Of a stretch of 64,000 nucleotides of DNA, positions 1 through 9,641 are shown in pieces; position 1 is the first letter of the stretch, and each line of letters begins with the position of its first letter. Source of the DNA: Rhizobium sp. L43 (GTDB lineage: Bacteria > Pseudomonadota > Alphaproteobacteria > Rhizobiales > Rhizobiaceae); assembly GCF_002531725.1 (NCBI RefSeq), contig NZ_NWSQ01000005.1, forward strand, positions 62,001 through 126,000, given 5' to 3'. The notes under the pieces are model-generated. The model did no database searches, was not told the DNA's origin, and saw only the letters and a program-made list of their open reading frames with translations. A program made the position numbers and the translations under genes.

Positions 1-355
1 TCATCACATGCTGGGCGCCGACCCGGCGGCGCGACGGGGCGCCGAGATAGATCTGGAAGGCATTCATGACCGGCTCCAGCACGTTCACCGAGGCGACACC
101 CATTTCGACGCAGCGCTCATCGATCAGGCTTGCAAGCTCGCGGTCGACGATCGTGTAGAGCACGATGCCCGGCGCATCGTCGATCGCCTGCAGAACCGGC
201 AGCAGCTGTTTGCGGTTGCGGATCAGCGGATAGACGTGTTCGATCGGCTGAGCCGATCGGAACTGCGCCGATGCAGCGCGGCCGGCGGAGATCAGAGTCT
301 CTCCCGTTGAGTCAGAAATCAGATGCAGATGAAAGAAGTTCGTTCTGTTCTCCAC
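1..355 (-). CDS. Pyruvate, phosphate dikinase regulatory protein (PPRP, DUF299 family), 3' end missing
   Basis: N-terminal 118 residues of a bifunctional kinase/phosphatase that switches pyruvate phosphate dikinase (or PEP synthase) off and on by ADP-dependent phosphorylation of a threonine and Pi-dependent dephosphorylation. The family hallmark is the N-terminal stretch [15 protein letters not shown], followed by RAASAQF and IEHVYPLIR, all as expected for rhizobial members. The start is a GTG (VENRTNFF after processing to Met), with a GGAAAA sequence upstream; no ATG fits. The gene runs off the left edge of the window, so the catalytic P-loop cannot be seen. It diverges from hemE across the putative replication origin, a conserved arrangement in Rhizobiales. 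Family assignment is firm; direct evidence for the substrate is absent. Confidence 0.88.
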   Translation of the reverse strand, partial: MENRTNFFHLHLISDSTGETLISAGRAASAQFRSAQPIEHVYPLIRNRKQLLPVLQAIDDAPGIVLYTIVDRELASLIDERCVEMGVASVNVLEPVMNAFQIYLGAPSRRRVGAQHVM

Positions 356-755
356 GCTATTTTCCGCTGCCTGTTGAAAAGACTTGATGAAACAGAGCTA
401 CGGTGCCGAGGCGGCCTCCGGCAAGGGAAAACATGCCTCCTTATCCACATTTCGGATTTTGCGGATCGGTTTCGGTCGGCCCTGTGGACGATGGGGAAGA
501 GATCGATTTCTTGAAAACTGGTCCACAGCCTATCCACAGCTACGAAAAAAATGACCGATCCGGAAGAACTTGGAATCATTTTCAGATTCGGCTTTTCCCC
601 GAACGTCGGAAAAAACGGCGAAATCCTTCCAATGTTTTTTGCCGGTGCGCGACAAATGGCATCGGCGGTGGATGGATTTTAATCCTTGATAGACACCGAC
701 TCTAAGAAATAGAAACCTTTTAAAATATCTTTGATTTTTTATAGGGAAGAAGCGC
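356..755. other. oriC: Putative chromosomal replication origin (oriC) region, gene-free
   Basis: This 400-bp non-coding gap lies between the PPDK regulator and hemE. It contains a perfect DnaA box TTATCCACA (441-449), near boxes CTATCCACA (530-538) and TGGTCCACA (519-527), and a reverse-oriented CTGTGGACG (482-490). GANTC sites (CcrM methylation targets) occur at 573-577, 585-589 and 698-702. The stretch 703-746 next to hemE is strongly AT-rich and could be the unwinding element. The alphaproteobacterial origin is known to lie beside hemE in Caulobacter and in Sinorhizobium meliloti, and parAB with parS sites follow within 9 kb. Function is inferred from motifs and synteny; a GC-skew switch was not computed. 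Confidence 0.75.
441..449 (+). promoter_or_regulatory. Consensus DnaA box (TTATCCACA)
   Basis: Exact match to the bacterial DnaA-binding 9-mer, in the only sizeable non-coding gap next to hemE. Weaker boxes at 482-490, 519-527 and 530-538 form a cluster of four within 100 bp. Confidence 0.75.
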
Positions 756-1802
756 TTGAGCGAGACGCGCCGAAAGATCATGAGGGTTCTGGATGGCGAA
801 AGCCTCTCGCCTCCTCCTCTCTGGCTGATGAGACAGGCGGGACGTTATCTCCCGGAATATCGAGAGACGCGAGCTAAGGCCGGAAGTTTCCTCGATCTCT
901 GCTATTCGCCCGATCATGCCGTCGAAGTGACATTGCAGCCGATCCGCCGCTATGGCTTCGATGCCGCCATTCTGTTTTCCGATATCCTGGTCATCCCCGA
1001 CGCGATGAAACGGAATGTCCGGTTTACCGAGGGCCATGGCCCGGAGATGGATCCGATCGATGAAGCCGGTATCGGCAGATTGAATGGCGAAGAGGTTGTC
1101 GATTATCTCAGGCCGGTTCTGGAGACGGTGCGGCGGCTGCGTGAGGAATTGCCTGATGAGACGACGCTGCTCGGCTTCTGCGGCGCACCCTGGACGGTTG
1201 CGACCTATATGATCGCCGGTCACGGCACGCCGGATCAGGCGCCTGCCCGCCTCTTCGCCTACAGGTATCCCCGCGCTTTCGAACATCTCCTGATGCTGCT
1301 GGCCAACGTCTCGGCCGATTATCTCGTCGCTCAGATCGATGCCGGCGCCGATGCCGTGCAGATTTTCGATTCCTGGGCCGGCGTTCTCGGTGAGAAGGAG
1401 TTCGAGTCTTTCGCGATCCGGCCGGTTGCGCGGATAATCGCTTCGGTCAAATCGCGGCGGCCGCAGGCGCGCATCATTGCCTTTGCCAAGGGTGCGGGCT
1501 ACCAGCTGAAGACCTATCGTCAGAAGACCGGCGCGGATGCGATCGGCCTCGACTGGTCGGTGCCGCTGGCCTTTGCCGTCGAACTGCAGAAAGACGGGCC
1601 GGTTCAAGGCAACCTCGATCCGATGCGGGTCGTTGCCGGCGGCCGGGCGCTGGAAGAGGGTATCGACGATATTCTGCAGCATCTCGGCAATGGGCCGCTG
1701 ATCTTCAATCTCGGTCATGGCATCACGCCGCAGGCCGACCCCGAGCATGTGCGGCTGCTGGTCGATCGCGTGCGGGGTGGGCAGATGCGGGGGGACGCGT
1801 GA
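756..1802 (+). CDS. hemE: Uroporphyrinogen decarboxylase HemE
   Basis: Converts uroporphyrinogen III to coproporphyrinogen III by removing four acetate carboxyls, in the cytoplasmic haem pathway. The 348-residue length fits the family. Visible signatures are the N-terminal [18 protein letters not shown] block (substrate-binding Arg), SDILVIPDA with the catalytic Asp region, [13 protein letters not shown], and QIFDSWAG. The start is a TTG preceded by GGGAAG about 7 bases upstream; the next in-frame ATG at 780 would remove conserved leading residues. It abuts hemJ, whose product acts two steps later, and this pair probably forms an operon with rho. It flanks the candidate oriC, as in other alphaproteobacteria. 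Confidence 0.96.
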   Translation: MSETRRKIMRVLDGESLSPPPLWLMRQAGRYLPEYRETRAKAGSFLDLCYSPDHAVEVTLQPIRRYGFDAAILFSDILVIPDAMKRNVRFTEGHGPEMDPIDEAGIGRLNGEEVVDYLRPVLETVRRLREELPDETTLLGFCGAPWTVATYMIAGHGTPDQAPARLFAYRYPRAFEHLLMLLANVSADYLVAQIDAGADAVQIFDSWAGVLGEKEFESFAIRPVARIIASVKSRRPQARIIAFAKGAGYQLKTYRQKTGADAIGLDWSVPLAFAVELQKDGPVQGNLDPMRVVAGGRALEEGIDDILQHLGNGPLIFNLGHGITPQADPEHVRLLVDRVRGGQMRGDA

Positions 1803-1804
1803 CG

Positions 1805-2341
1805 ATGGAAAGGCAGACGGACCGGAGACCTGGCGCCTACGCCCGGCGCCGAGCCCATTTTGCGTTGGCCTTCTTCGCGCTGATGGCGGTCGGGCTTTTC
1901 GCCTGGAACCCCGACAATCTCTATCTCTGGATCAAGGCGCTGCATATCATTGCGGTCATCTCCTGGATGGCCGGCCTGTTTTATATGCCGCGGCTGTTCA
2001 TCTACCACACCGATGCCGAACCGGGTTCGGTGCAATCGGAAACCTTCAAGGTGATGGAGCGCCGGCTGCTTCGAATCATCATGACGCCGGCAATGATGCT
2101 GACCTGGATTTTCGGCCTCTATCTCGCCTGGTCGGTCTATGGATTCCAGGGTGGCTGGCTGCATGCGAAGATCGGTCTCGTCGTGCTGTTGACCGGCGTT
2201 CATATGTTTTTCAGCCGCGCGGTCAGCGCGTTCGAACGGGATGAAAATCGCCGTTCCGCCCGTTATTGGCGGTTCATGAACGAGGCGCCGACGGTGCTGA
2301 TGATCGTCATCGTGATCCTCGTGGTGGTGAAGCCATTCTGA
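1805..2341 (+). CDS. hemJ: Protoporphyrinogen IX oxidase HemJ
   Basis: Membrane enzyme of the HemJ (UPF0093) family that oxidises protoporphyrinogen IX to protoporphyrin IX in bacteria lacking HemG/HemY. The 178-residue protein has about four hydrophobic helices and the conserved block KALHIIAVISWMAGLFYMPR, holding the invariant His in the first family motif. A further match is FMNEAPT before the last helix. ATG 1805 follows GGGGGAC by about 9 bases; a GTG at 1799 overlapping the hemE stop (GTGA) is an alternative that adds two residues. Coupling to hemE supports a shared haem role. The family is known to be essential for haem synthesis in Rhizobiales; the function here is by homology. Confidence 0.9.
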   Translation: MERQTDRRPGAYARRRAHFALAFFALMAVGLFAWNPDNLYLWIKALHIIAVISWMAGLFYMPRLFIYHTDAEPGSVQSETFKVMERRLLRIIMTPAMMLTWIFGLYLAWSVYGFQGGWLHAKIGLVVLLTGVHMFFSRAVSAFERDENRRSARYWRFMNEAPTVLMIVIVILVVVKPF

Positions 2342-2538
2342 GGCAAAATCAGCCTCAGGTTAAATTTGCTTCATTTTAAGCAGCCCTCTTGCGGCAGCGA
2401 TCACGAGTCGCTATTTTCCGCGCATCTCATCTACGTGGCATGTGTGTAGAGTTCAGTCGTCTGCGAGCCCTTCGCAGTACCGAATACGACCCAACATCGC
2501 CTTTCCCCTTCGAAATTGAAAAGAGTATTGGTCACTTC

Positions 2539-3804
2539 ATGGCTGAAATGAAGCTTCAGGAACTTAAGAGCAAATCCCCGACGGATCTTCTGGCTTTCGC
2601 CGAATCGCTCGAGGTCGAGAATGCCAGCACGATGCGCAAGCAGGAGCTGATGTTTGCCATCCTCAAGATGCTCGCCAGCCAGGATGTCGAGATTATCGGC
2701 GAAGGTGTCGTCGAGGTGCTGCAGGACGGGTTTGGTTTCCTGCGTTCCGCCAATGCAAACTATCTGCCGGGTCCTGACGATATTTATATCTCGCCTTCGC
2801 AGATCCGCCGTTTCTCCCTGAAGACCGGCGATACGGTCGAGGGACCGATCCGTGGACCGAAGGAAGGCGAGCGTTATTTCGCGCTGCTCAAGGTCAACAC
2901 CATCAATTTCGACGATCCGGAAAAGATCCGTCATAAGGTTCACTTCGACAATCTGACGCCGCTCTATCCGAACGAGCGTTTCAAGATGGAACTCGATATT
3001 CCCACCTCCAAGGATCTGTCGCCGCGGGTGATCGATCTGGTGGCGCCGCTCGGCAAGGGCCAGCGCGGGTTGATCGTGGCGCCTCCCCGCACCGGTAAGA
3101 CCGTGCTGTTGCAGAACATTGCGCATTCGATCACGGCAAACCATCCGGAATGCTACCTCATCGTCCTGCTGATCGACGAACGCCCCGAGGAAGTAACCGA
3201 CATGCAGCGCTCGGTCCGGGGCGAGGTCATCTCCTCGACCTTCGACGAACCGGCTGTGCGCCACGTCCAGGTGGCCGAAATGGTCATCGAAAAGGCGAAG
3301 CGCCTGGTCGAGCATGGGCGCGATGTCGTCATCCTGCTGGATTCGATCACCCGCCTCGGCCGCGCCTACAACACCGTCGTTCCCTCTTCCGGCAAGGTCC
3401 TGACCGGTGGTGTCGATGCCAACGCCCTGCAGCGGCCGAAGCGCTTCTTCGGCGCCGCACGTAATATCGAAGAAGGCGGCTCACTCACCATCATCGCCAC
3501 GGCGCTGATCGATACCGGCAGCCGTATGGATGAAGTCATCTTCGAAGAGTTCAAGGGTACCGGCAACTCGGAAATCGTTCTCGACCGCAAGGTCGCCGAC
3601 AAGCGCATCTTCCCGGCGATGGACATCCTGAAGTCCGGCACCCGCAAGGAAGACCTGCTTGTTCCACGCCAGGATCTGCAGAAGATCTTCGTGCTTCGCC
3701 GTATCCTGGCGCCGATGGGCACGACGGATGCGATCGAATTCCTGATCGACAAGCTCAAGCAGACGAAGAACAATTCCGACTTCTTCGACTCGATGAATAC
3801 GTAA
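2539..3804 (+). CDS. rho: Transcription termination factor Rho
   Basis: Hexameric RNA-dependent ATPase/helicase that ends transcription. The 421 residues match the usual length. The N-terminal Rho domain is followed by the cold-shock-like RNA-binding fold with DGFGFLRS (RNP1). Walker A is APPRTGKT at about residues 181-188, Walker B is [16 protein letters not shown], and the C-terminal R-loop region is intact. ATG 2539 gives [10 protein letters not shown], the common start; an in-frame extension upstream to 2389 is leader sequence. A 197-base leader separates it from hemJ, consistent with the autogenous control known for rho, though no specific element is recognised. A Rho-independent hairpin follows at 3928-3962. 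Confidence 0.97.
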   Translation: MAEMKLQELKSKSPTDLLAFAESLEVENASTMRKQELMFAILKMLASQDVEIIGEGVVEVLQDGFGFLRSANANYLPGPDDIYISPSQIRRFSLKTGDTVEGPIRGPKEGERYFALLKVNTINFDDPEKIRHKVHFDNLTPLYPNERFKMELDIPTSKDLSPRVIDLVAPLGKGQRGLIVAPPRTGKTVLLQNIAHSITANHPECYLIVLLIDERPEEVTDMQRSVRGEVISSTFDEPAVRHVQVAEMVIEKAKRLVEHGRDVVILLDSITRLGRAYNTVVPSSGKVLTGGVDANALQRPKRFFGAARNIEEGGSLTIIATALIDTGSRMDEVIFEEFKGTGNSEIVLDRKVADKRIFPAMDILKSGTRKEDLLVPRQDLQKIFVLRRILAPMGTTDAIEFLIDKLKQTKNNSDFFDSMNT

Positions 3805-3823
3805 TCCTTAGCCGGATTCAGCT

Positions 3824-3920
3824 AAAGCGTATCGTGTCAACCCGATCGATGCGATGCGTTTTGGCTCCTTATTTTACGCATGTCGTGCGGAACCGCTGCC
3901 GACTGCCGGGCGACATGCAA
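3824..3920. repeat. RIME-like intergenic mosaic repeat, copy 1
   Basis: Two adjacent imperfect palindromes. The first begins AAAGCG and the second has arms GCATGTCG and CGACATGC around GGAACCGCTGCC. The same architecture (AAAG[C/T]G start, a central motif with CCGCTGC, and an end in GACATGCA or GATATGCA) recurs at 9642-9735 and 58668-58763, with a half copy at 37251-37294. It resembles the Rhizobium-specific intergenic mosaic elements known from Rhizobiaceae; the assignment to that family is inference. Confidence 0.65.
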
Positions 3921-3927
3921 TGATCAG

Positions 3928-3962
3928 AGCTGGAGACATCGCCACGATGTCGCCAGCTTTTT
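3928..3962 (+). terminator. Rho-independent terminator after rho
   Basis: A 14-bp stem, AGCTGGAGACATCG against CGATGTCGCCAGCT with one mismatch and a 3-base loop, followed by TTTT. It sits after the RIME-like copy and before mnmE, so it probably closes the hemE-hemJ-rho unit. Confidence 0.8.
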
Positions 3963-4008
3963 CTATTTGAGAGGGATCAATTCGGATTCCAACCGACGGA
4001 CCAGCGAT

Positions 4009-5328
4009 ATGGAAATGTTGACTGATACCATATTTGCGCTCTCGAGCGGTCCCCCGCCCTCGGGTGTTTCGATCGTTCGCATCAGTGGCCCGTCAACCCG
4101 GGAGCTGTTGATCAGGCTGGTCGGATCGGTGCCGGCCGATCGGCATGCTTCCTACCGAACGATTCGGACTCGTAACAACCAGCCGATCGACAACGGCCTC
4201 GTGCTGTTTTTTCCGGCCCCGCATTCGTTTACCGGCGAGGATGTCGCCGAGCTGCAGATCCACGGCAGCCGGGCCGTGCTGGCGGCGCTGTTTCACGCGC
4301 TTGGCGATGTTCCGGGTGTGCGGATGGCAGTAGAGGGCGAGTTCTCGCGCCGGGCTTTTGAAAATGGCAAGCTTGATCTCGTCGAGGCCGAAGGCTTGGC
4401 CGATCTGATTGGCGCCGAAACCGAGATGCAGCGACGCCTTGCGATCGAGCATAGCGCCGGCGGACTTTCCGCCATTTACGATTCGTGGGCGGAACGATTG
4501 ACGCGGGCGCGGGCGCTGATCGAAGCGGAACTCGATTTTCCCGATGAGGACGATGTTCCCGGTTCGGTGTCTGACATGGTCTGGGCCGATATGGCGAAGC
4601 TTCGCACCGAGATCGAAGAACACCTGGCTGCGGCGTCGGCCGGCGAGGTCATCAGGGACGGTTTCAAGGTCGTCATCGCTGGCGCGCCGAATGCGGGGAA
4701 ATCCAGCCTGCTGAATGCTCTAGCACGCCGCGACGTGGCGATCGTCACGGAGATCGCCGGAACGACGCGCGATGTTCTGCAGGTTGATCTCGACATTGAC
4801 GGTTACCTGATCAAGCTCTACGACACCGCGGGCCTTCGGGAGGCGGACGACCGGGTCGAAATGGAAGGTGTACGCCGGGCCCGCGTCGCGCTGCGTGATG
4901 CCGATCTCGTTCTGTTGCTGGTCGACATGGCAAATCCCCTGATCCCCGACGACTTGGACCAGACCTCTCCGCATGTTACTGTCGGGACGAAAAAGGATCT
5001 GATCGGCGTCGGCACAGATCGATATGACCTGCAGATCTCGACGGCGACGGGCGATGGTCTGCCGGAATTGCGACAGTTGATCGGCACTCTAGTCGCCGAA
5101 CGTTTCGGCGGCCTGTCGATGGCGATTCCGAGCCGGCAACGGCATAAGGATTCGCTAGCGAAATGTTTATTGGCGCTAGACACGGCGATTTCGCAAACAG
5201 ACGTGGATCTCGAATTGCGGACCGAACAGCTTCGCACCGCGGCCGAATATTTGGGTAGGATTACCGGAAGAGTTGATGTCGAGCAGCTGCTCGGGGTGAT
5301 CTTCTCGGAGTTTTGTATCGGCAAATGA
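4009..5328 (+). CDS. mnmE: tRNA modification GTPase MnmE (TrmE)
   Basis: With MnmG it installs the (carboxymethyl)aminomethyl group at wobble U34 of certain tRNAs. The 439 residues contain the N-terminal tetrahydrofolate-binding domain (TIFALSSG, then [14 protein letters not shown]), the helical domain, and an inserted G domain with G1 GAPNAGKSS at about 225-233, DTAG (G3) and TKKD (G4). It ends in the family C-terminal CIGK with the essential cysteine. ATG 4009 is preceded by GGA about 8 bases upstream; ATG 4015 is possible. The stop codon lies inside a parS-like palindrome (5326-5341). mnmG follows 61 bases downstream, the conserved order. Confidence 0.96.
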   Translation: MEMLTDTIFALSSGPPPSGVSIVRISGPSTRELLIRLVGSVPADRHASYRTIRTRNNQPIDNGLVLFFPAPHSFTGEDVAELQIHGSRAVLAALFHALGDVPGVRMAVEGEFSRRAFENGKLDLVEAEGLADLIGAETEMQRRLAIEHSAGGLSAIYDSWAERLTRARALIEAELDFPDEDDVPGSVSDMVWADMAKLRTEIEEHLAAASAGEVIRDGFKVVIAGAPNAGKSSLLNALARRDVAIVTEIAGTTRDVLQVDLDIDGYLIKLYDTAGLREADDRVEMEGVRRARVALRDADLVLLLVDMANPLIPDDLDQTSPHVTVGTKKDLIGVGTDRYDLQISTATGDGLPELRQLIGTLVAERFGGLSMAIPSRQRHKDSLAKCLLALDTAISQTDVDLELRTEQLRTAAEYLGRITGRVDVEQLLGVIFSEFCIGK

Positions 5329-5341
5329 TTCACGTGAAACC
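5326..5341. other. parS: parS-like site 1 (TGATTCACGTGAAACC)
   Basis: Fourteen of 16 positions match the ParB centromere consensus TGTTTCACGTGAAACA. It overlaps the mnmE stop codon and lies 27 bp (centre to centre) from a second copy. The ParB gene is 3.4 kb downstream. Confidence 0.75.
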
Positions 5342-5352
5342 TTGAGCCTTCG

Positions 5353-5368
5353 GGATTCACGTGAAACG
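5353..5368. other. parS: parS-like site 2 (GGATTCACGTGAAACG)
   Basis: Thirteen of 16 positions match the parS consensus, with the invariant TTCACGTGAAAC core kept. It is in the mnmE-mnmG gap, so the two imperfect sites are spaced about 2.5 helical turns apart. Confidence 0.7.
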
Positions 5369-5389
5369 TCTGCTCGAATGGAGTTTGAG

Positions 5390-7267
5390 ATGAGCGACAA
5401 TGTCTACGATGTGATTGTCATCGGCGGCGGCCATGCGGGGTCGGAGGCAGCCAATGCGGCTGCGCGCCTCGGTGCGAAAACCGCTCTGGTAACGCATAGG
5501 CGGGATACGATCGGCGTCATGTCGTGTAATCCGGCGATCGGCGGGCTTGGTAAAGGCCATCTGGTGCGCGAGATCGATGCCATGGATGGCCTGATGGGTC
5601 GCGTTGCCGACGCCGCGGGCATTCAGTTCCGGATGCTGAACAAAAAGAAGGGCGCCGCTGTCCGCGGACCGCGGACGCAGGCCGATCGCAAGCTCTATCG
5701 CCTGGCCATGCTGGCGGCGATCGAAGCGACACCCGACCTTGAAATCGTCGAGGGCGACGCGTTTGATCTGGATATTGCCGACGGCCGGGTCACCGGCGTT
5801 ATTATGAAGGATGGCCGGACCTTGAGGACGCCAGCGGTGGTTCTGACCACCGGTACCTTCTTGCGCGGGCTCATTCATATCGGTTCGGAGAAGACACCGG
5901 CCGGCCGCGTCGGTGAAGCCCCGTCGATCGGATTGTCCGCCACCCTGGCCAGGCTCGGGCTGCAGTTGGGGCGTCTGAAAACCGGAACGCCGGCACGGCT
6001 GGATGGAAAGACGATCGACTGGCAAGCCGTGGGCCGTCAGGGGGCTGACGCCGATCTTATCCCCTTCTCGTTTATGACCGACGCGATCACCACGCCGCAG
6101 ATCGAGTGCGGGGTCACCAGGACAACCGAAGCAACGCACCGCATCATTGTCGACAACATCATGCGATCGGCGATGTATTCCGGCCAGATCGAAGGCGTCG
6201 GTCCGCGCTATTGCCCCTCTATCGAAGACAAGCTGGTAAAGTTCGGCGAGCGCGACGGACATCAGGTCTTTCTGGAACCCGAAGGGCTCGATGACGATAC
6301 CGTCTATCCGAACGGGACCTCGACCTCTCTTCCCGCAGAGGTCCAGGCCGAATTTATCAAGACAATTCCCGGTCTCGAGAAGGCGCGGATTCTCCAACCG
6401 GGTTATGCGATCGAATATGACCATGTCGACCCGCGGGAGCTGACACCGTCGCTGGAGGTCAAGCGGCTGAAAGGTCTCTTCCTCGCCGGCCAGATCAACG
6501 GCACCACCGGTTATGAAGAGGCGGGGGCGCAAGGCTTGGCGGCCGGACTGAATGCTGCGTTGCGAAGCAGCGATTCGGAACCGTTTCATTTTAGCCGCAC
6601 CAGTTCCTATATCGGCGTGATGATCGACGATCTGACCTCCCGCGGCGTTACGGAACCGTACCGAATGTTTACCTCCCGGGCGGAATATCGCCTGACGCTC
6701 CGCGCCGACAATGCCGATATGCGCCTGACACCGTTGGCGATGCAGCTGGGCTGCGTCAGCGCCGAGCGCGGGCGGCGATTCACGGCCTATCAGACGGATA
6801 TCGACGCCGGCCGAGCGCTGCTGCAGTCGCTGGCGGTGACGCCCAATGAGGCGCGACGCGCCGGCTTGAATATCAATCTGGATGGCCAGCGCCGAACGGC
6901 CTATGACCTCCTGTCTTATCCCAATTATGATTTTGCCGTGCTTCGGCATGTCTGGCCGGAGGCCGTTGCCGGGATCGCGCCAAAGATTGCGGAAGCATTG
7001 GAAATCGAAGCGGGTTATTCGGTTTACCTCGATAGGCAGGCGTCCGCGATTGCCGATCAGCAGCGCGACGAGGAACGGCAGATCCCGGCCGACTTTAATT
7101 ACGGCGCCCTCTCCGGCCTGTCGAATGAGCTGAAGACGAAGCTGAATGCCGTGCGGCCTTTCAACATTGCCCAGGCTGCCATTGTCGAGGGTATGACGCC
7201 GGCAGCCATTGCGTTGCTGCTGGTGCACCTGCGTCGACAGAGTTCTTCGGTACGCCACACAGCCTGA
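5390..7267 (+). CDS. mnmG: tRNA uridine 5-carboxymethylaminomethyl modification enzyme MnmG (GidA)
   Basis: FAD-dependent partner of MnmE in wobble-uridine modification of tRNA. The 625 residues fit. The FAD-binding Rossmann motif [18 protein letters not shown] is at the N terminus, followed by the family signatures [20 protein letters not shown] and [31 protein letters not shown] and the C-terminal helical MnmE/tRNA-binding domain ([15 protein letters not shown]) are also present. ATG 5390 ([14 protein letters not shown]) has GGAG 7 bases upstream; ATG 5378 is a weaker alternative. Both parS-like sites upstream are excluded from the coding sequence by this start. It is followed 25 bases later by rsmG, the usual order. 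Confidence 0.97.
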   Translation: MSDNVYDVIVIGGGHAGSEAANAAARLGAKTALVTHRRDTIGVMSCNPAIGGLGKGHLVREIDAMDGLMGRVADAAGIQFRMLNKKKGAAVRGPRTQADRKLYRLAMLAAIEATPDLEIVEGDAFDLDIADGRVTGVIMKDGRTLRTPAVVLTTGTFLRGLIHIGSEKTPAGRVGEAPSIGLSATLARLGLQLGRLKTGTPARLDGKTIDWQAVGRQGADADLIPFSFMTDAITTPQIECGVTRTTEATHRIIVDNIMRSAMYSGQIEGVGPRYCPSIEDKLVKFGERDGHQVFLEPEGLDDDTVYPNGTSTSLPAEVQAEFIKTIPGLEKARILQPGYAIEYDHVDPRELTPSLEVKRLKGLFLAGQINGTTGYEEAGAQGLAAGLNAALRSSDSEPFHFSRTSSYIGVMIDDLTSRGVTEPYRMFTSRAEYRLTLRADNADMRLTPLAMQLGCVSAERGRRFTAYQTDIDAGRALLQSLAVTPNEARRAGLNINLDGQRRTAYDLLSYPNYDFAVLRHVWPEAVAGIAPKIAEALEIEAGYSVYLDRQASAIADQQRDEERQIPADFNYGALSGLSNELKTKLNAVRPFNIAQAAIVEGMTPAAIALLLVHLRRQSSSVRHTA

Positions 7268-7292
7268 TTACCAGATTTGAGAGTCTTTCAGA

Positions 7293-7910
7293 ATGGAATT
7301 GAACGGCTTGCGTGTTTCACGTGAAACACAGGAACGGCTCCAGCACTTCGCAACGCTCTTTCAGAAGTGGGCGAAGACCATCAATCTGGTGGCGCCATCG
7401 ACGCTCGATGATCTGTGGCATCGGCATATTGCCGATAGCAGCCAGATTTTTCAGATCCATCCGCAACCGATTACCTGGGTGGATCTCGGGAGCGGCGGTG
7501 GTTTCCCTGGGGTGATCACGGCGATCTACCTGGCTGAATTGCAGGACGGATGGGTCCACCTGGTCGAGAGCAACCATAAAAAAGCAGCGTTTCTGCGGAC
7601 GGCGCTGCGGGAGACCAATGCGCGCGGCAGCGTGCATGCCATTCGAATCGAAGATGCGGCTGCCGAAATCGGCGATTGCGGCGCAATCTCGGCCCGAGCC
7701 CTGGCGGATCTCGACGGACTGATCGGCTATTCGGCCGCCTGGATGCTTGGCAATGACAATTGTCGTGGCTTCTTTCATAAAGGCCGGGATTACCTGAGGG
7801 AAATCGACAAAGCCCGTGGTCGGTGGGAATTCGATCTGTTAGAACATAAGAGCGCCGTCGAGCAGGAATCTGTTATTTTGGAAATATCGAATCTCCGGCG
7901 CTTGGTTTAA
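7293..7910 (+). CDS. rsmG: 16S rRNA (guanine-527 N7) methyltransferase RsmG (GidB)
   Basis: Adds an N7 methyl group to G527 of 16S rRNA, the position whose loss gives low-level streptomycin resistance in other bacteria. The 205-residue protein has the SAM-binding motif [13 protein letters not shown], preceded by WHRHIADS, both characteristic of the family. The start ATG 7293 gives [12 protein letters not shown]. The peptide VSRET is encoded by a perfect parS palindrome (7313-7328), so the N terminus carries a centromere inside its reading frame. It lies between mnmG and parA, 19 bases before parA, as in many bacteria. Confidence 0.95.
   Translation: MELNGLRVSRETQERLQHFATLFQKWAKTINLVAPSTLDDLWHRHIADSSQIFQIHPQPITWVDLGSGGGFPGVITAIYLAELQDGWVHLVESNHKKAAFLRTALRETNARGSVHAIRIEDAAAEIGDCGAISARALADLDGLIGYSAAWMLGNDNCRGFFHKGRDYLREIDKARGRWEFDLLEHKSAVEQESVILEISNLRRLV
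7313..7328. other. parS: Perfect parS centromere site (TGTTTCACGTGAAACA)
   Basis: Exact 16-bp palindrome matching the conserved ParB-binding sequence. It lies within codons 7-12 of rsmG, 600 bp upstream of parA and about 6.7 kb from the candidate oriC. Confidence 0.95.
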
Positions 7911-7929
7911 CAGATCGGATATTGCTGCA

Positions 7930-8724
7930 ATGGCTGGCGAACGACACCGAATAATCACCATCGCAAATCAGAAGGGCGGCGTTGGTAAAACCACCACCGC
8001 GATCAATCTGGCAACGGCCCTTGCCGCTATCGGTGAGCGTGTCTTGATCGTCGATCTCGATCCGCAGGGCAATGCCAGCACTGGCCTCGGCATCGATCGT
8101 CGCGATCGGAAACTCTCCTCCTATGACCTTATGGTGGGGGAGCGCAGCATCAGCGACGTCACCCTTGAAACGGCGGTGCCCAACCTTTTCATCGTTCCTT
8201 CGACGATGGATCTGCTGGGTATCGAGATGGAGATTTCACAGCAGAGCGACCGGGTGTTCAAATTGCGCAAGGCGCTGTCGTCGCCCGAGGCAATGGCGTT
8301 TTCCTATATTCTTCTGGATTGCCCGCCGTCGTTCAATCTGCTGACAATGAATGCCATGGCGGCAGCGCATTCGGTGCTGGTGCCGCTGCAATGTGAATTC
8401 TTCGCGTTGGAGGGGCTGAGCCAGTTGTTGGAGACCGTCAGCCAGGTTCGTCGAACGGTTAATCCGCGCCTGGACATTCAAGGAATCGTCCTGACGATGT
8501 TCGATGCGCGCAACAATCTTGCCCAGCAGGTGGTCAATGATGTGCGCACACATCTCGGAGAAAAGGTTTATCACACGTTAATTCCGCGCAATGTCCGGGT
8601 TTCCGAGGCGCCCTCCTACGGCAAGCCGGCTATTCTTTATGATCTGAAATGCGCGGGCAGCCAGGCCTATCTGCAGCTGGCCTCCGAGGTCATCCAAAGG
8701 GAACGCCAGAGACTGGCCGCGTAA
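7930..8724 (+). CDS. parA: Chromosome partitioning ATPase ParA
   Basis: Walker-type ATPase that drives segregation of the ParB-parS complex over the nucleoid. The 264 residues begin near ITIANQKGGVGKTTTAINLA, with the deviant Walker A KGGVGKT at residues 15-21 including the signature lysine. VLIVDLDPQGNAS and the Walker B LLDCPPSFNLLTMNAM follow. The short N terminus without a DNA-binding domain is typical of chromosomal (type Ib-like/Soj) ParA rather than plasmid RepA, which would have a long N-terminal extension. It is followed by parB after 33 bases and preceded by rsmG. Confidence 0.97.
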   Translation: MAGERHRIITIANQKGGVGKTTTAINLATALAAIGERVLIVDLDPQGNASTGLGIDRRDRKLSSYDLMVGERSISDVTLETAVPNLFIVPSTMDLLGIEMEISQQSDRVFKLRKALSSPEAMAFSYILLDCPPSFNLLTMNAMAAAHSVLVPLQCEFFALEGLSQLLETVSQVRRTVNPRLDIQGIVLTMFDARNNLAQQVVNDVRTHLGEKVYHTLIPRNVRVSEAPSYGKPAILYDLKCAGSQAYLQLASEVIQRERQRLAA

Positions 8725-8757
8725 TTATCATATCAGGGGCGTAGGTGAGTGTAGATC

Positions 8758-9639
8758 ATGAATGACGATGTATCGAAGCGGCGATTAGGCCGCGGCCTTG
8801 CGGCGCTGATTGGGGAAATGGATCAGCCTGTTCCGGTGGAAGCTGAGCGGACCGTCAGTGCCGACCGCATGATCCCGATCGAGTTTGTCAGCCGCAATCC
8901 GCGCAATCCACGTCGTTTTTTTGATGACGCCGAACTGCATGATCTTGCCAGTTCTATTCGCCAGCACGGGATCGTGCAGCCCATCGTCGTGCGAACGATG
9001 GACCGGGACCGATACGAAATCATCGCCGGCGAACGCCGTTGGCGGGCAGCCCAGCTGGCCGGGCTGATTGAGATCCCCGTCATTATTCGTGACGTCGATG
9101 ACAAGACGGCGTTGGAAATCGCCATTGTCGAAAACGTCCAGCGGGCGGATCTCAACGCGCTTGAAGAAGCTCTGGGTTACGAGCAGCTTATTGCCGAATA
9201 CGGCTATACCCAGAATGATCTCGGCGAAATCATCGGCAAAAGCCGCAGCCATGTCGCCAACTCCCTGCGTCTGCTGAAATTGCCCGATCCGGTGCGTGAC
9301 ATGCTTGCCGCCGGCAGCCTGTCGGCTGGCCATGCCCGCGCCCTTGTTTCCACCCCCGACCCGGCAAGCCTTGCCCGTACGATCGTTGCCAAGGGCATGT
9401 CGGTGCGCGACGCAGAAAAGCTGGCGCAAAACAACATCAAGGCGCAATCGGAGCCGCAGCAGCCGGCGTTGCGGCGAGATCAGAAGGATTCTGATACGAT
9501 CGCCCTAGAGCGGACGCTTTCCGATGCGCTCGGCCTCGATGTTTCGATCAATCACAAGACCAGCGGTGGCCAGATCAAAATCTCCTACAAGTCGCTTGAG
9601 CAACTCGAGGAAATTTGCCGCTTGCTTGAGAGGCGGTAA
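8758..9639 (+). CDS. parB: Chromosome partitioning protein ParB
   Basis: CTP-dependent DNA clamp that loads at parS and organises the origin region. The 293 residues show the N-terminal RRLGRGLAALIG motif (ParA-stimulating). The CTPase domain has NPRNPRR and AGERRWRAAQLAGL (GERR), followed by ENVQRADLNALEEA. The helix-turn-helix region TQNDLGEIIGKSRSHVANSL reads parS, and a C-terminal dimerisation domain follows. Four consensus or near-consensus parS sites are visible in the window. It is followed by a RIME-like repeat, with no clear terminator. Confidence 0.97.
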   Translation: MNDDVSKRRLGRGLAALIGEMDQPVPVEAERTVSADRMIPIEFVSRNPRNPRRFFDDAELHDLASSIRQHGIVQPIVVRTMDRDRYEIIAGERRWRAAQLAGLIEIPVIIRDVDDKTALEIAIVENVQRADLNALEEALGYEQLIAEYGYTQNDLGEIIGKSRSHVANSLRLLKLPDPVRDMLAAGSLSAGHARALVSTPDPASLARTIVAKGMSVRDAEKLAQNNIKAQSEPQQPALRRDQKDSDTIALERTLSDALGLDVSINHKTSGGQIKISYKSLEQLEEICRLLERR

Positions 9640-9641
9640 CC

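Noticed and set aside
5357..7258. Long open frame on the minus strand opposite mnmG (over 600 codons)
   Set aside because: It is an antisense shadow of a GC-rich gene with strong third-position bias; the protein has no recognisable domain, while the plus strand encodes complete MnmG.
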